Part shown: one piece after another, positions 33,669 through 42,411 of the stretch | Numbering within the stretch: the first letter of the stretch is position 1 | Layout: each line of letters opens with the position of its first letter | Assembly: GCA_963976625.1 (NCBI GenBank) | Contig: CAXBLA010000010.1 | Coordinates: forward strand, 1 to 64,000 | Direction: 5' to 3' | Length of the DNA: 64,000 nt | DNA from: UBA1924 sp963976625 | GTDB lineage: Bacteria; Planctomycetota; Phycisphaerae; Phycisphaerales; UBA1924 | Notes under the pieces: generated by a model | Database searches by the model: none | What the model saw: only the letters and a program-made list of their open reading frames with translations | What the model was told of the DNA's origin: nothing | Translations under genes and position numbers: made by a program

Positions 33669-35581
33669 TCCCGGGGCTGCCTATTTTTCTTGCGCCGATC
33701 ACGGGCTTGGTCGCGTGCGCGATCGGGTGCCTGGGCGTGCTGCTGCTCTACATGCTTCGGCTGCGCCGACGCCCGGTGTCGGTGTCGAGCACGATGCTCT
33801 GGTCGCGGGCGGTCAAGGATATGGAGGGCAATGTGCCCTGGCAGCGATTGTCGCCCAGCGTGCTGCTGCTGGTGCACCTGCTGATCGTGATCTTGTTGTC
33901 GATGGCGATTGCCCGCCCGGTCTTTGATGGGATGATGGGCGATCATCAACGCGTGTACTTGGTGGTCGATACAAGCGCGTCGATGAAGGCCCAGGCCGAT
34001 GGAGCGTCGGCGATTGATCGGGCCAAAGAGCAGGCGATCGAGCGGGCCAAAGGGCTGTTTGATTCCGGGCGTTCCCCGAGTGTCAGCGTGATCGAAGCGG
34101 GATTGCAGCCAAGGGTGGTGCTCGCGGATTCGGACGAACGCGGGCGGGTGGTCGCGGCGATTCAGTCGCTGCAAGCAACTGATCAGGGCGGGGATCTGGT
34201 CGAAGCCATTGGCTTGATCGAACGTTTGCACGAGGCGGCGTTGGCTCAGGAGAATCTGTCGGAAGATACAGAATCGGCTGAGGAGCAACTCGCCCCCGAA
34301 GACCCGGCCTTGGTCTGGGTGTTCAGCGATGGCGGGTCGATCGACAGCTCGCAAGGCATGAGCATCCCGATGCGATCGGGAGCCGGCGTGAGCGTCACGC
34401 CCTTTGGCGATCGGTTCGATGGAGATCGCCCGATGCCCAACAGCGGTGTGCTGGCCGTTGGATCGTCACGCGATCGCAGCGATCCGGATGTTTGCCGACT
34501 CTTTGTGCGCGTCGGTCGGAATAGCGCCGGGCCCAAAGCCGCGGTGATCCGGGTGTACGAGGGCGATCAGGAGATCACCAACCGGGCGATCGTGTTCGAA
34601 GACTCCGTCCAAACCCAAGGCGAAACCTTTGAGCTCCGGCTCGCTCAAGAAGCCCTCCTGCGGATCGAGCTCGATGTCGATGATGCACTCGCGGCGGACA
34701 ATGTTGCGTGGGTGCGTGTGCCCGATCCTGACCCGGTGCGGATCACGGTGGTGGCGCCCGATGGGCAGGCCGATCCGTTGCTGGTCGATATGCTCGAGGT
34801 CATCGCCCGAACGCGCGTGCTGGTGGTCGAGCCCGATGATCAAGCGGCGTACATGAACGGCGACGCGGATCTGGTGGTCTTCGATCGGGTGGATGCAGCG
34901 ACGCTACCCGCGAGCCCAACAATCGGGTTCGCCAGCAGCTACCCCGGTCGACTAGGCGAAGATGTTTTGGCAACCAGCCGACGCACGCGGATGATCTCGT
35001 GGGATCGGGCCGATCCGATGGTGCGTGACGCGTCGGTGGGGGCGGTGTCGTACACGCGATCGGTCGTTTTGCCCGAGGAATCTGCCGAACGAAAAACGCG
35101 GGTGCTGGCGCGGGATCGTGACGGCTCGGTGATTGTCGAGCGTGTAATCGCTGGTCATCGCCATGTGCGCCTCGCGTTTGCGCTGCACGATTCAAACTGG
35201 GCGGTGCAGGTCGGGCTGCCGATCTTCTTGGTCAACGCGGTCGATCAGCTGCTCCCCGGGGCTGGCGGGCTCGGCGAGGTGTACACCACACGCGAGTTGA
35301 TCAAGGTTGATGGAGATGCAGGCACATCGACAGTTGGGCCGTTTGCAGAAATCGGCACCCGGACTATCGAGGGCAATACCATCGGCATCAGCCTGCTTGA
35401 TCCGCAGGAGAGCGCGATGTCTGTGCGCACGGGCGTGGTCATCGGGGCGGGCGATCCCGAGCGGATGGGGCGGACGATCGGCTACGGTCAGCGCTCGCTG
35501 TGGCGATGGTTTACGCTCGCGGCCATCGTGCTCCTCGCACTCGAATGGTTCGCATATGCGGCCAAAGTCAAAATCAACTGA
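33656..35581 (+). CDS. BatA-like membrane protein with von Willebrand A domain
   Basis: 641 residues. Residues 8-35 and 70-92 are membrane helices around 'LRLRRRPVSVSSTMLWSRAVKDMEGN', the BatA/BatB-type N-terminal module. Residues about 100-265 are a VWA domain with MIDAS start 'YLVVDTSASMKAQ'. About 330 residues of beta-rich extracytoplasmic sequence follow, then a last membrane helix near residues 617-636 ('WFTLAAIVLLALEWFAYAAK'). The layout matches large BatA-like proteins of planctomycetes, usually next to MoxR ATPase and DUF58 genes, none of which is here. The start is GTG 33656 (13-nt overlap with rlmE); a TTG at 33665 overlapping the rlmE stop is an alternative. Confidence 0.83.
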   Translation: MGRLIPGLPIFLAPITGLVACAIGCLGVLLLYMLRLRRRPVSVSSTMLWSRAVKDMEGNVPWQRLSPSVLLLVHLLIVILLSMAIARPVFDGMMGDHQRVYLVVDTSASMKAQADGASAIDRAKEQAIERAKGLFDSGRSPSVSVIEAGLQPRVVLADSDERGRVVAAIQSLQATDQGGDLVEAIGLIERLHEAALAQENLSEDTESAEEQLAPEDPALVWVFSDGGSIDSSQGMSIPMRSGAGVSVTPFGDRFDGDRPMPNSGVLAVGSSRDRSDPDVCRLFVRVGRNSAGPKAAVIRVYEGDQEITNRAIVFEDSVQTQGETFELRLAQEALLRIELDVDDALAADNVAWVRVPDPDPVRITVVAPDGQADPLLVDMLEVIARTRVLVVEPDDQAAYMNGDADLVVFDRVDAATLPASPTIGFASSYPGRLGEDVLATSRRTRMISWDRADPMVRDASVGAVSYTRSVVLPEESAERKTRVLARDRDGSVIVERVIAGHRHVRLAFALHDSNWAVQVGLPIFLVNAVDQLLPGAGGLGEVYTTRELIKVDGDAGTSTVGPFAEIGTRTIEGNTIGISLLDPQESAMSVRTGVVIGAGDPERMGRTIGYGQRSLWRWFTLAAIVLLALEWFAYAAKVKIN

Positions 35582-35599
35582 GTTGATTCCATCGAGAGT

Positions 35600-37429
35600 T
35601 CAATCGGTCAGCAGATGATCGAAGTTGTCTGCCTCGATCGAGAGCCGACCCGGTTCGGGCTGGGCCGGAATCATTCGGCGGGGCCACGCGGTGTGCACGC
35701 CGTCGGCGTCGGTGCGTTCGAGCCCAAGCTGCAGGATCAGATCCTCGTCAAATGCGCCTCTGGGCAGCGTGATCATCGCCACCCAGCGATCGTCCAACAC
35801 GCGGAGATCGACCTTGGGGATGCCCATGCTCAGGCGAGAGCCGCTGGCGAAGTCGATGGTGGGCTTGGAGCCCATCGGGTTGGGTGTGATGCGCCACTGG
35901 GCGAAGGGATTGGTGTACGGCCCGACCCAGAGGGTGAGCGATTCGTTGGCGCTCGTTGGATCAGGTGAGGCGCACTCGATGTAGAGCTGCCAGCCCGATG
36001 CGGGGTCCGAGCGGGTGGGGGGCGCGACTCGGCGGAGGATGCCCATGGTCGCGCGAGCCGTGGTCGGCAGGGCGCCGATCTCGGGGGTGTTGCTCAAGAG
36101 CGTGCCCATGGTCCAGTCGTTGAGCATCGGGCCGATCGTGACGGAGGGTGCCCGGGCGGGGGTGGTCGAGACGATGACGGTGCGCGACGCGTTCCAGTGC
36201 CCGGTGCGGACATCCATCGAGCGCAGCTCGGGCACGGGGTTAGTTGGAGAACGCTGGATCTGCTCCATCGACACCGAGATCGGTGTGGCGAGGTTCGGCG
36301 AGAGCGTGGTCAATGCCGGGTCCGCGTTGAAGCGCGTTGTCGGGGTATCGATGCGGAAGAGCGACGCGCCGGGGGACTGAGGCAGAGAGACGCACGAGAG
36401 CGTGGAAATGAACCGGTTGGTGCCGGCTTCGATCTGCCCTTGGTCGTCGCGGACCCACGCGATCGCGATGGGCTGGGCCTCGAGCCAGGCCTTGGCGCGG
36501 AGCACGCGGGTCTGGTCGTCAACAAAGTGCGAGAGCAGGTCGTGGGCAAGGCGGGCGATGGCCGTGGTGTCGCTGGGCCACAGCGGCAGGGTCCGGTCAT
36601 CGAACTGTGCGGTGCGGAGCAGCTGGAGCTTGAGCCGACGGGCGACGGCGGGGTCGATCAGCCAGATGCGCCCGAGGATGATCTGCCAGCGGGCCTCGTG
36701 CTGGCGGGCGAGTTCGCGGAGTAGATTGCCCCCCGGAGTGTCATTGGCGAGTTCCTCGGCCAGTTCATCGAGGGCGTGGCTGTGGAACTCAGACCGCTCG
36801 GTGTTGGGATCGAGCCCATCGACAAGCAGATCAGCGCGCCAGAGCTGGAACGGGTCGCCCCGGTACTGTTCGATAGCGAGCTGGACGGCAGGATCAGCCA
36901 ACGCGTCATCGGCCAGGCTCAGCGACCAGAACGCGCCCAGATCATGGTTGCTCTTGTTCTGCGCTTGCTGGTGGTCGGCTTCAAGGTTCGCCCGCTGGGG
37001 ATCGGGGAGCCAGTTGAGCTCGTAGCGTTCGCCCTCGATCCACAACCCCTGGCCGACCGCGTCGATCGGCAGGGGGACTTCTATAAACCATGTCCCGCGC
37101 GGTCGGCTCACCAGCGGGGTCTTGGCGATCTCGTCGTAGTGCGTCGCGCTCCAGTGGCCGGTGGAACTGGTCCAGGCGGGGAGTGCTGGGGCGCGCGTGA
37201 TGCCAACCCAATAGGGCTCGGAGTGCATGGTGCGCCCGTCATCGAGCTTGGTGGTCACGCCCCGGCGGAGGTCGCGCTCGTCGTCGCTGGTGATCGCGAT
37301 CACCAGCGGGTAGGACACGATCGCGTCGAGCCGATCCGCGACCGGGCGGACGGACTGGGCAAAGACAGGCGTGCACAGCAGGGCCAGACACAGGGCGGCG
37401 ATTAATGGCGTGAGGCGGGGAATGGGCAT
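35600..37429 (-). CDS. Large secreted protein with CBM9-like C-terminus
   Basis: 609 residues. The signal peptide is 'LIAALCLALLCTPVFA'. Residues 30-380 show no recognised domain; they include 'HWSATHYDEIAKTPLVSRPRGTWFIEVPLP' style strands and a long helical part. Residues about 400-600 resemble the CBM9-like fold found in secreted planctomycete proteins: 'GWQLYIECASPDPTSANESLTLWVGPYTNPFAQWRITPNP' read as the central strands, and 'DDRWVAMITLPRGAF' (inference from layout). Probable periplasmic or surface location. Substrate and role are unknown. It converges on the VWA protein gene with 18 nt between stops. Confidence 0.72.
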   Translation of the reverse strand: MPIPRLTPLIAALCLALLCTPVFAQSVRPVADRLDAIVSYPLVIAITSDDERDLRRGVTTKLDDGRTMHSEPYWVGITRAPALPAWTSSTGHWSATHYDEIAKTPLVSRPRGTWFIEVPLPIDAVGQGLWIEGERYELNWLPDPQRANLEADHQQAQNKSNHDLGAFWSLSLADDALADPAVQLAIEQYRGDPFQLWRADLLVDGLDPNTERSEFHSHALDELAEELANDTPGGNLLRELARQHEARWQIILGRIWLIDPAVARRLKLQLLRTAQFDDRTLPLWPSDTTAIARLAHDLLSHFVDDQTRVLRAKAWLEAQPIAIAWVRDDQGQIEAGTNRFISTLSCVSLPQSPGASLFRIDTPTTRFNADPALTTLSPNLATPISVSMEQIQRSPTNPVPELRSMDVRTGHWNASRTVIVSTTPARAPSVTIGPMLNDWTMGTLLSNTPEIGALPTTARATMGILRRVAPPTRSDPASGWQLYIECASPDPTSANESLTLWVGPYTNPFAQWRITPNPMGSKPTIDFASGSRLSMGIPKVDLRVLDDRWVAMITLPRGAFDEDLILQLGLERTDADGVHTAWPRRMIPAQPEPGRLSIEADNFDHLLTD

Positions 37430-37557
37430 GTTTGGGGGGATTTCATCCGAATTGTGTAAGGTTGATTGTCAGCGACCGGGCGGATTGGCGGTCTGTGAGT
37501 ATACGCGGCGTGGATCCGGTCCATGCCCAGATTGGAACCCGCCACGAGGAGCTTCCC

Positions 37558-38046
37558 ATGAACAACCAAACTACTCAATCAAGACCAGCAGTGCACCATA
37601 CGCAGCCAACCAGATCCCGTTCCCGGATTCGCACGATCCTGTTTGGGTGTGCCCTGCTCACGGCCGGCACGCTCGGCGGGTGCAACAACGCCGGCGAGGG
37701 GCTCTTCAGCGGTGCCGCACTGGGCGCGGTCACGGGGCTGGCGATCGGGTCGATGAACGGCGATGCGGGCGAGGGAGCCGCCATCGGGGCGATTCTCGGC
37801 GGGGCCGGCGGCGCGATCGTGGGGGATCAGAACGAACGCAACCGGGCCAATGCTCGGTATCGGTCCGGGAGCCCGGTCTATGACAGCCGACCGGTGTACC
37901 GCCCGCGACCTGTACCTGCAAGGCGTCCTGCGAATGTGCCCTATTGTCCGACGCACCGGGTGTACCACTACCACAGCTCTCAGCACGGGCATCACGGCCA
38001 CTCAAATGGGCACGGATATCACTACCAGGAGTGGTGGAATGACTGA
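37558..38046 (+). CDS. Glycine-zipper lipoprotein with His-rich tail
   Basis: 162 residues. GAGGAG precedes ATG 37558. The lipoprotein signal ends in lipobox 'GTLGGC'. Residues about 45-95 are a glycine zipper ('GAALGAVTGLAIGSMNGDAGEGAAIGAILGGAGGAIVGD'), which packs as a membrane-embedded helical hairpin in outer-membrane lipoproteins of the SlyB/YMGG type. After an Arg/Pro-rich linker the end is 'HRVYHYHSSQHGHHGHSNGHG', a His-rich stretch that could bind metal ions. Role is unknown; envelope integrity or metal buffering is possible. Confidence 0.83.
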   Translation: MNNQTTQSRPAVHHTQPTRSRSRIRTILFGCALLTAGTLGGCNNAGEGLFSGAALGAVTGLAIGSMNGDAGEGAAIGAILGGAGGAIVGDQNERNRANARYRSGSPVYDSRPVYRPRPVPARRPANVPYCPTHRVYHYHSSQHGHHGHSNGHGYHYQEWWND

Positions 38047-38103
38047 TTAGGGGCGAGTTTTCGCATACCATGCTCGGCTCATACTCTTTTTTAGGATACA
38101 GCC

Positions 38104-39915
38104 TTGCAAATTCGAAACTTCTCCATCATCGCGCACATCGACCACGGCAAGTCCACGCTCGCCGACCGCCTGCTCCAGGCGACCTTCGCGGTGTCTGATC
38201 GTGAGGCCAAAGCCCAGCTGCTCGATTCGATGGATCTCGAGCGCGAGCGTGGGATCACGATCAAAGCCTCAGCCGTCACGGTGATGCACCAGCACAACGG
38301 CGAAACCTTCATGCTCAACTTCATCGACACCCCCGGTCATGTGGACTTTGGGTACGAGGTCTCCCGCGCGCTCAAGGCGTGTGAGGGCGCGCTGCTGATC
38401 GTGGACGCCTCGCAGGGCGTCGAGGCCCAGACCGTGGTGAACACTTATCTGGCGGTTGAGCAGGATCTGGAGATCGTCCCGGTGCTCAACAAGATCGATC
38501 TGCCCGGTGCGCGTCCTGATGAGATCGCCGACGAGGTCGAGCAGGTGCTCGGGATCGACGCGATGGAGTGCATCCCGGTGAGCGCCAAGACCGGCGAGGG
38601 CATCCCCGCCCTGCTCTCGGCCATCTGCGATCGCTTCCCCGCCCCCGCGCCGTCCACCATCCCCGAGACCCGGGCGCTGATCTTCGACGCGGTGTACGAC
38701 GACTACCGCGGGGTGGTCGTGTACTGCCGGGTCTTCGACGGCAAGCTGACCGTGGGCGACAAGATCCGCATGATGGGGATCGAACGCACCTTCACCATCA
38801 CCGAGCTGGGCAAGTACACGCCCAAACAAGAGAAGCACAAGTCGATCGGTGCGGGCGAGACCTGCTACCTCGTGGCCGCGATCAAGAACCTCAGTGAGGT
38901 CCGTGTCGGCGATACGATCACGCTCGAGAATGACCAGGCCAAGGAAGCCCTCGGCGGGTACGAACCGCCAGCCCAGATGGTCTTCTGCGATTTCTACCCC
39001 GCCACCACCGAGATGAAGGGCAACAGCTTCGAGGAACTCCGCGATTCGATGGAGAAGTTGATCCTCAATGATTCATCGTTTAGTTTCCAGGCCGTGCACT
39101 CGGAGGCCCTCGGCTTCGGGTTCCGCTGCGGGTTCCTGGGGCTGCTGCACATGGACATCATCCAAGAGCGATTGGAGCGCGAGGGCGGCGTTGAAGTCAT
39201 CCAGACTGCGCCGACGGTGTCCTACAAGATCAAAATGCGCGGCAAGCGCAACGAGATCTTCGAGAAGGAGATCCACAACCCCGCCGACCTGCCCGACGCG
39301 GGGCTGATTACCGAGTTCAGCGAGCCGATGTGCAAGGTCGAGATCATGACCCCGGGCAGCTACATCGGCGAGATCATGAAGCTGTGCATGGAACGCCGGG
39401 CGGTGTTCAAGAACCAGTCGTTCGTATCCCACGGGCGCGATATGCTGAGCTTCGAGATGCCGCTGGCGGAGATTATCTTTGACTTCTACGACAAGCTCAA
39501 GGGCATCAGCCAGGGCTACGCGACGATGGACTACGAGGTCATCCGGTTTGATAAGGACGATCTGGTCAAGGTCGCGATCCTGATCAACAACGAGCCCGTC
39601 GAGGCCCTCTCGCTGATCTGCCACCGCGATCGCGCGGTGATGCGCGGCAAGCTGCTGCTGAGCAAGCTCAAGAAGCAGATCGATCGCCACCAGTTCGAGA
39701 TCCCGCTGCAGGCCGCGATCGGTGGGAAGATCATCGCCCGCGAAACGATCAAGGGATTCCGCAAGGATGTGACCGCCAAATGCTACGGCGGCGACATCAG
39801 CCGAAAGCGCAAGCTGCTCGAAGCCCAGCGCAAGGGCAAGAACAAGATGAAGTCCATCGGCTCGGTGAACATCCCGCAGAAGGCCTTCATGGCGGTGCTT
39901 GATACGGGGGAGTGA
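38104..39915 (+). CDS. lepA: Elongation factor 4 (LepA)
   Basis: 603 residues. The GTPase domain has 'IIAHIDHGKSTLADRLLQ' (G1), 'RERGITIKASAVT' (G2), 'DTPGHVDFGYEVSRAL' (G3), 'LNKIDLPGA' (G4) and 'VSAKTGEG' (G5). The diagnostic C-terminal domain includes 'YGGDISRKRKLLEAQRKGKN' followed by KMKSIG and 'VNIPQKAFMAVL'. LepA is a ribosomal GTPase involved in translation back-translocation and ribosome assembly. The start is TTG 38104; no closer ATG preserves G1. The last eight codons lie in a 25-bp sequence repeated 354 bp downstream. Confidence 0.97.
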   Translation: MQIRNFSIIAHIDHGKSTLADRLLQATFAVSDREAKAQLLDSMDLERERGITIKASAVTVMHQHNGETFMLNFIDTPGHVDFGYEVSRALKACEGALLIVDASQGVEAQTVVNTYLAVEQDLEIVPVLNKIDLPGARPDEIADEVEQVLGIDAMECIPVSAKTGEGIPALLSAICDRFPAPAPSTIPETRALIFDAVYDDYRGVVVYCRVFDGKLTVGDKIRMMGIERTFTITELGKYTPKQEKHKSIGAGETCYLVAAIKNLSEVRVGDTITLENDQAKEALGGYEPPAQMVFCDFYPATTEMKGNSFEELRDSMEKLILNDSSFSFQAVHSEALGFGFRCGFLGLLHMDIIQERLEREGGVEVIQTAPTVSYKIKMRGKRNEIFEKEIHNPADLPDAGLITEFSEPMCKVEIMTPGSYIGEIMKLCMERRAVFKNQSFVSHGRDMLSFEMPLAEIIFDFYDKLKGISQGYATMDYEVIRFDKDDLVKVAILINNEPVEALSLICHRDRAVMRGKLLLSKLKKQIDRHQFEIPLQAAIGGKIIARETIKGFRKDVTAKCYGGDISRKRKLLEAQRKGKNKMKSIGSVNIPQKAFMAVLDTGE

Positions 39916-40269
39916 TCGATGTCACGACGGAGACGGATTATTTGCGTAATGCTGGGGTTGCCTGTTATTGTTTTCTCGATTCTGGCATGGCTTGGTACGC
40001 AGTTCCTCACTAGTCGGATTGGGAATCCGTATTCAGGAGAAACGGCGATTCGTCTAGTTGAAGAGATGAAAGATCGGGGAGCCATATTTCCTAATGAAGA
40101 CGATGTGATATTCTTGCTCCATTCTGCAATTTATAGGGAAGTTCAGCAGACAGGGGATGCCCAAGCCTTTGCATATCTGATTACCGGGCTAAATGGCCTC
40201 GTGCTCGTAGTCTTTGGCGTTTGGCCGAGCAGGAAGAGGCCGTTGGCGGTGCTTGATAAGGGGGAGTGA
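39891..40269 (+). repeat. 25-bp direct repeat: lepA tail and its copy
   Basis: The 25 bp at 39891-39915, the last coding bases and stop of lepA, recur at 40245-40269 with one difference (C to A). Both copies are read in the same frame and end in TGA, giving 'AVLDTGE' in LepA and 'AVLDKGE' at the end of the next small protein. The span between the copies contains the gene 39919-40269. This looks like target duplication or insertion by short-homology recombination. Confidence 0.9.
39919..40269 (+). CDS. Small two-helix membrane protein with a LepA-derived tail
   Basis: 116 residues starting 3 nt after the lepA stop. There are two membrane helices, about residues 8-28 ('IICVMLGLPVIVFSILAWLG') and 83-102 ('YLITGLNGLVLVVFGVWP'), with a soluble helical loop between. 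The last residues 'LAVLDKGE' copy the end of LepA, encoded by the second arm of the 25-bp repeat. Base composition is AT-richer than lepA. No family was recognised. The upstream GGGGGAG that ends lepA serves as its ribosome binding site. Confidence 0.65.
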   Translation: MSRRRRIICVMLGLPVIVFSILAWLGTQFLTSRIGNPYSGETAIRLVEEMKDRGAIFPNEDDVIFLLHSAIYREVQQTGDAQAFAYLITGLNGLVLVVFGVWPSRKRPLAVLDKGE

Positions 40270-40271
40270 GC

Positions 40272-40595
40272 ATGAAGCGTCAGAAAACATTGGCCGTGCC
40301 GTTCTTGATGTTGGGTTGTTTGACTCTGGCTGCCGGGTTCTTCGTGCTCAAAGGGATCGGGACGCGAGCATCGACACTCAATAAACTGCCCGGCCATCTC
40401 TCGTCAGACAGCGGATTGTTTGAGCAGTACGGGCTTTCGACCAATGAGCTCGATGGGATGATCCAGAGTGCGGGTTCATTTGGCGGCGGCTGGGATTTCT
40501 TGGCATTCATGCTCTTGATTGTGTTGGGCGTGTTCGAGATCTTTGTTTCGTTGGTCTGTCTCTTTGGCAAACAAGCGAAGAACTTGGGGAATTGA
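40272..40595 (+). CDS. Small membrane protein of unknown function
   Basis: 107 residues from ATG 40272, placed 5 nt after GGGGGAG in the repeated sequence; a GTG at 40266 overlapping the previous stop is an alternative. Helix 1 is at residues 8-28 ('VPFLMLGCLTLAAGFFVLKG') and helix 2 at about 75-97 ('WDFLAFMLLIVLGVFEIFVS'). The arrangement (two helices, polar middle) resembles that of the preceding protein, so the two could be distant paralogs or partners. It overlaps the next start by 1 nt. Confidence 0.65.
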   Translation: MKRQKTLAVPFLMLGCLTLAAGFFVLKGIGTRASTLNKLPGHLSSDSGLFEQYGLSTNELDGMIQSAGSFGGGWDFLAFMLLIVLGVFEIFVSLVCLFGKQAKNLGN

Positions 40596-41299
40596 TGAGC
40601 GAACCTCGTATCTATTTTGTGCACTGGGTCTGCAAGCCCGGAACGGTGGAACTTCCAGACGAAGAACTCGCTGGTGCAATGATCATTGTTCACCTCATTG
40701 GAAATGACATCAGAGATGCGATCGAAAAAAGCAAACAGATCGCGATTGATTCTGGTTGGATACCGGAACCTATTCCATACATGTATTCATTGCATTTTCA
40801 AGATGAAATGGAATTTATCGGTGAAGAATACATTCTGGAAGGGATGCAACGAGTTATCGAGGATGGTCCATGGATATCAATTGTGTGGTTCTCCCAGGAC
40901 GATGAGCTGTATGACATCGAGCGATCAAAGTACATCTGGTTGCTCGATTGGGAAGCTGAGAATGTATCAGATGAACGGGCTGATGGAATAGTCGATGCTC
41001 ATGCTCATATGGCCGTATTCCTTCGATGCGAGGGACTTGCTGAAGCGGTGGACGAGGGGTACGACTGGATTTCATCAATGGGATGGATACCTGACGATGA
41101 ACCATCTTGGGCGGAGCAGTTGTGTTACTCTGATATTGATGATCGGGTGCATCCTCAGTATCAGTTTGCCGCGCTCGAAGCATTCCGTGATGGGCATTCG
41201 ATGTATTTCCAGATGTTTGCTCAGGCCGATGGGTATCCGGATCGGGTATTTCCGTTGTGCTACTCGGATGATGAAGATGAAGAGTTCGCACAGAGTTGA
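40595..41299 (+). CDS. Acidic protein of unknown function
   Basis: 234 residues, very acidic, no signal peptide. It appears to hold two similar halves: 'VHWVCKPGTVELPDEELAGAMIIVHLIGNDIRDAIEKSKQIAIDSGWIPEP' and, after residue 115, 'ADGIVDAHAHMAVFLRCEGLAEAVDEGYDWISSMGWIPDDEPS'. Each half is a strand-helix unit ending in 'GWIP', suggesting internal duplication. The end is 'YSDDEDEEFAQS'. ATG 40595 overlaps the stop of the preceding gene (TGATG). It is AT-rich compared with its flanks. No known family was recognised; an immunity-type or antitoxin-like role is conceivable but not supported. Confidence 0.7.
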   Translation: MSEPRIYFVHWVCKPGTVELPDEELAGAMIIVHLIGNDIRDAIEKSKQIAIDSGWIPEPIPYMYSLHFQDEMEFIGEEYILEGMQRVIEDGPWISIVWFSQDDELYDIERSKYIWLLDWEAENVSDERADGIVDAHAHMAVFLRCEGLAEAVDEGYDWISSMGWIPDDEPSWAEQLCYSDIDDRVHPQYQFAALEAFRDGHSMYFQMFAQADGYPDRVFPLCYSDDEDEEFAQS

Positions 41300-41361
41300 T
41301 TTTTTTCGACAGGAAGCAACATGACGCGCATCTTGGTTGACTCATAGAAGAGGAGATCACG

Positions 41362-42411
41362 ATGCCTATGGCGATGTTTTTTGCGATGGTTGGGTGTGCG
41401 GCTGGGGTTTGTGTGTTTGGCGAATGTGATCGCCATCAGCACGCCGAGCCTGAGCAGCAGACAACAGTCGAATCACACACCCAGCAACTCGCCCATCTAC
41501 AGAGCGGCCCGATCGAGATTCCGATCTCGACGCAGACGGGGCACATCGTGATGGAGGCGTGGATCCAGGGCGATGGGCCGCACTGGTTTGTGCTCGATAC
41601 GGGGAACCAGCAGACGACGATCTATGCGAGCATGGCCGAGCGGCTCGGGCTCGAGACCAAGCACCTTGGCCAGTTGACGGGTGCGGGTTCAGGCTCGATG
41701 AGTGTGCAGATGGCCAACGATGTGCGTGTGGGCTTTGGTGCCGCGAGCAGCGGGGGCGAGCGTCCGGGCTTTGTCGAGCGCGAAGCCACGGTCCTGCCCG
41801 ACGCGGCGATGCTGCCCGCGTTCGGGGATAAAACCGTGACCGGGTTCCTGGGCGGGAGCATGATCGAGCGGTTCGTGACCTCGATCGACTATGGGCACGA
41901 TCGGCTGATCTTGACGCCTCGCGATGAGTACGCGGTGCCCGAGGGCGCGACGGTGATGGAGATGAAGCTCGCGTTCGGGTTCCCGTACTTCGAGGGCTCG
42001 GTGACCCCGATACTCAACGGCGAATCGCTCGAGCCCGTGGTTGGCAACTTCCTGTTCGACCTCGGCGCGACCTACGGCGTTGAGATCGACTATGAGCACG
42101 CGAAGGCCGGGGGGCTTGTCGATGCCGACGACCCGGAGCAGAAAATCAGAGGCAAGGGCCAAGGGATCGACGGCGTGATCTTCGAGATGAGATTGGCCCC
42201 GGCGGATTCGATCTCGATGGGCGGCATCGAGCTCGACGATCGCGAGGTGCTCTTTATGACCACCCCCGGCGGCGGCCCGCCGATCGAGAACCTCGTCGGT
42301 GCGGTCGGCAGTGGGAGTTTTGAAGGCATGGTCGTCACGCTCGATTACGCGGGCGAGCGATTGATCCTCACGCCGTCGTCGGATCAGTCGCAGGATCAAG
42401 ACTCAGATTAA
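41362..42411 (+). CDS. Retropepsin-like aspartic protease, exported (first of two)
   Basis: 349 residues. GAGGAG precedes ATG 41362. The N-terminus 'MAMFFAMVGCAAGVCVFGEC' is a signal or lipoprotein-like leader. Residues about 50-165 hold the first protease half: 'GPHWFVLDTGNQQTTIYASMAERLGL' with catalytic Asp-Thr-Gly and 'DKTVTGFLGGSMIERFVTSIDY'. The second half has 'GNFLFDLGATYGVEIDYEHAK', where Asp-Leu-Gly replaces Asp-Thr-Gly, and 'DREVLFMTTPGGGPPIENLVGAVGSGSFEGMVVTLDY'. Family members are periplasmic clan AA proteases of unknown targets. A similar protein is encoded at 43158-44483. Its stop shares TTAA with the convergent phosphatase gene. Confidence 0.82.
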   Translation: MPMAMFFAMVGCAAGVCVFGECDRHQHAEPEQQTTVESHTQQLAHLQSGPIEIPISTQTGHIVMEAWIQGDGPHWFVLDTGNQQTTIYASMAERLGLETKHLGQLTGAGSGSMSVQMANDVRVGFGAASSGGERPGFVEREATVLPDAAMLPAFGDKTVTGFLGGSMIERFVTSIDYGHDRLILTPRDEYAVPEGATVMEMKLAFGFPYFEGSVTPILNGESLEPVVGNFLFDLGATYGVEIDYEHAKAGGLVDADDPEQKIRGKGQGIDGVIFEMRLAPADSISMGGIELDDREVLFMTTPGGGPPIENLVGAVGSGSFEGMVVTLDYAGERLILTPSSDQSQDQDSD

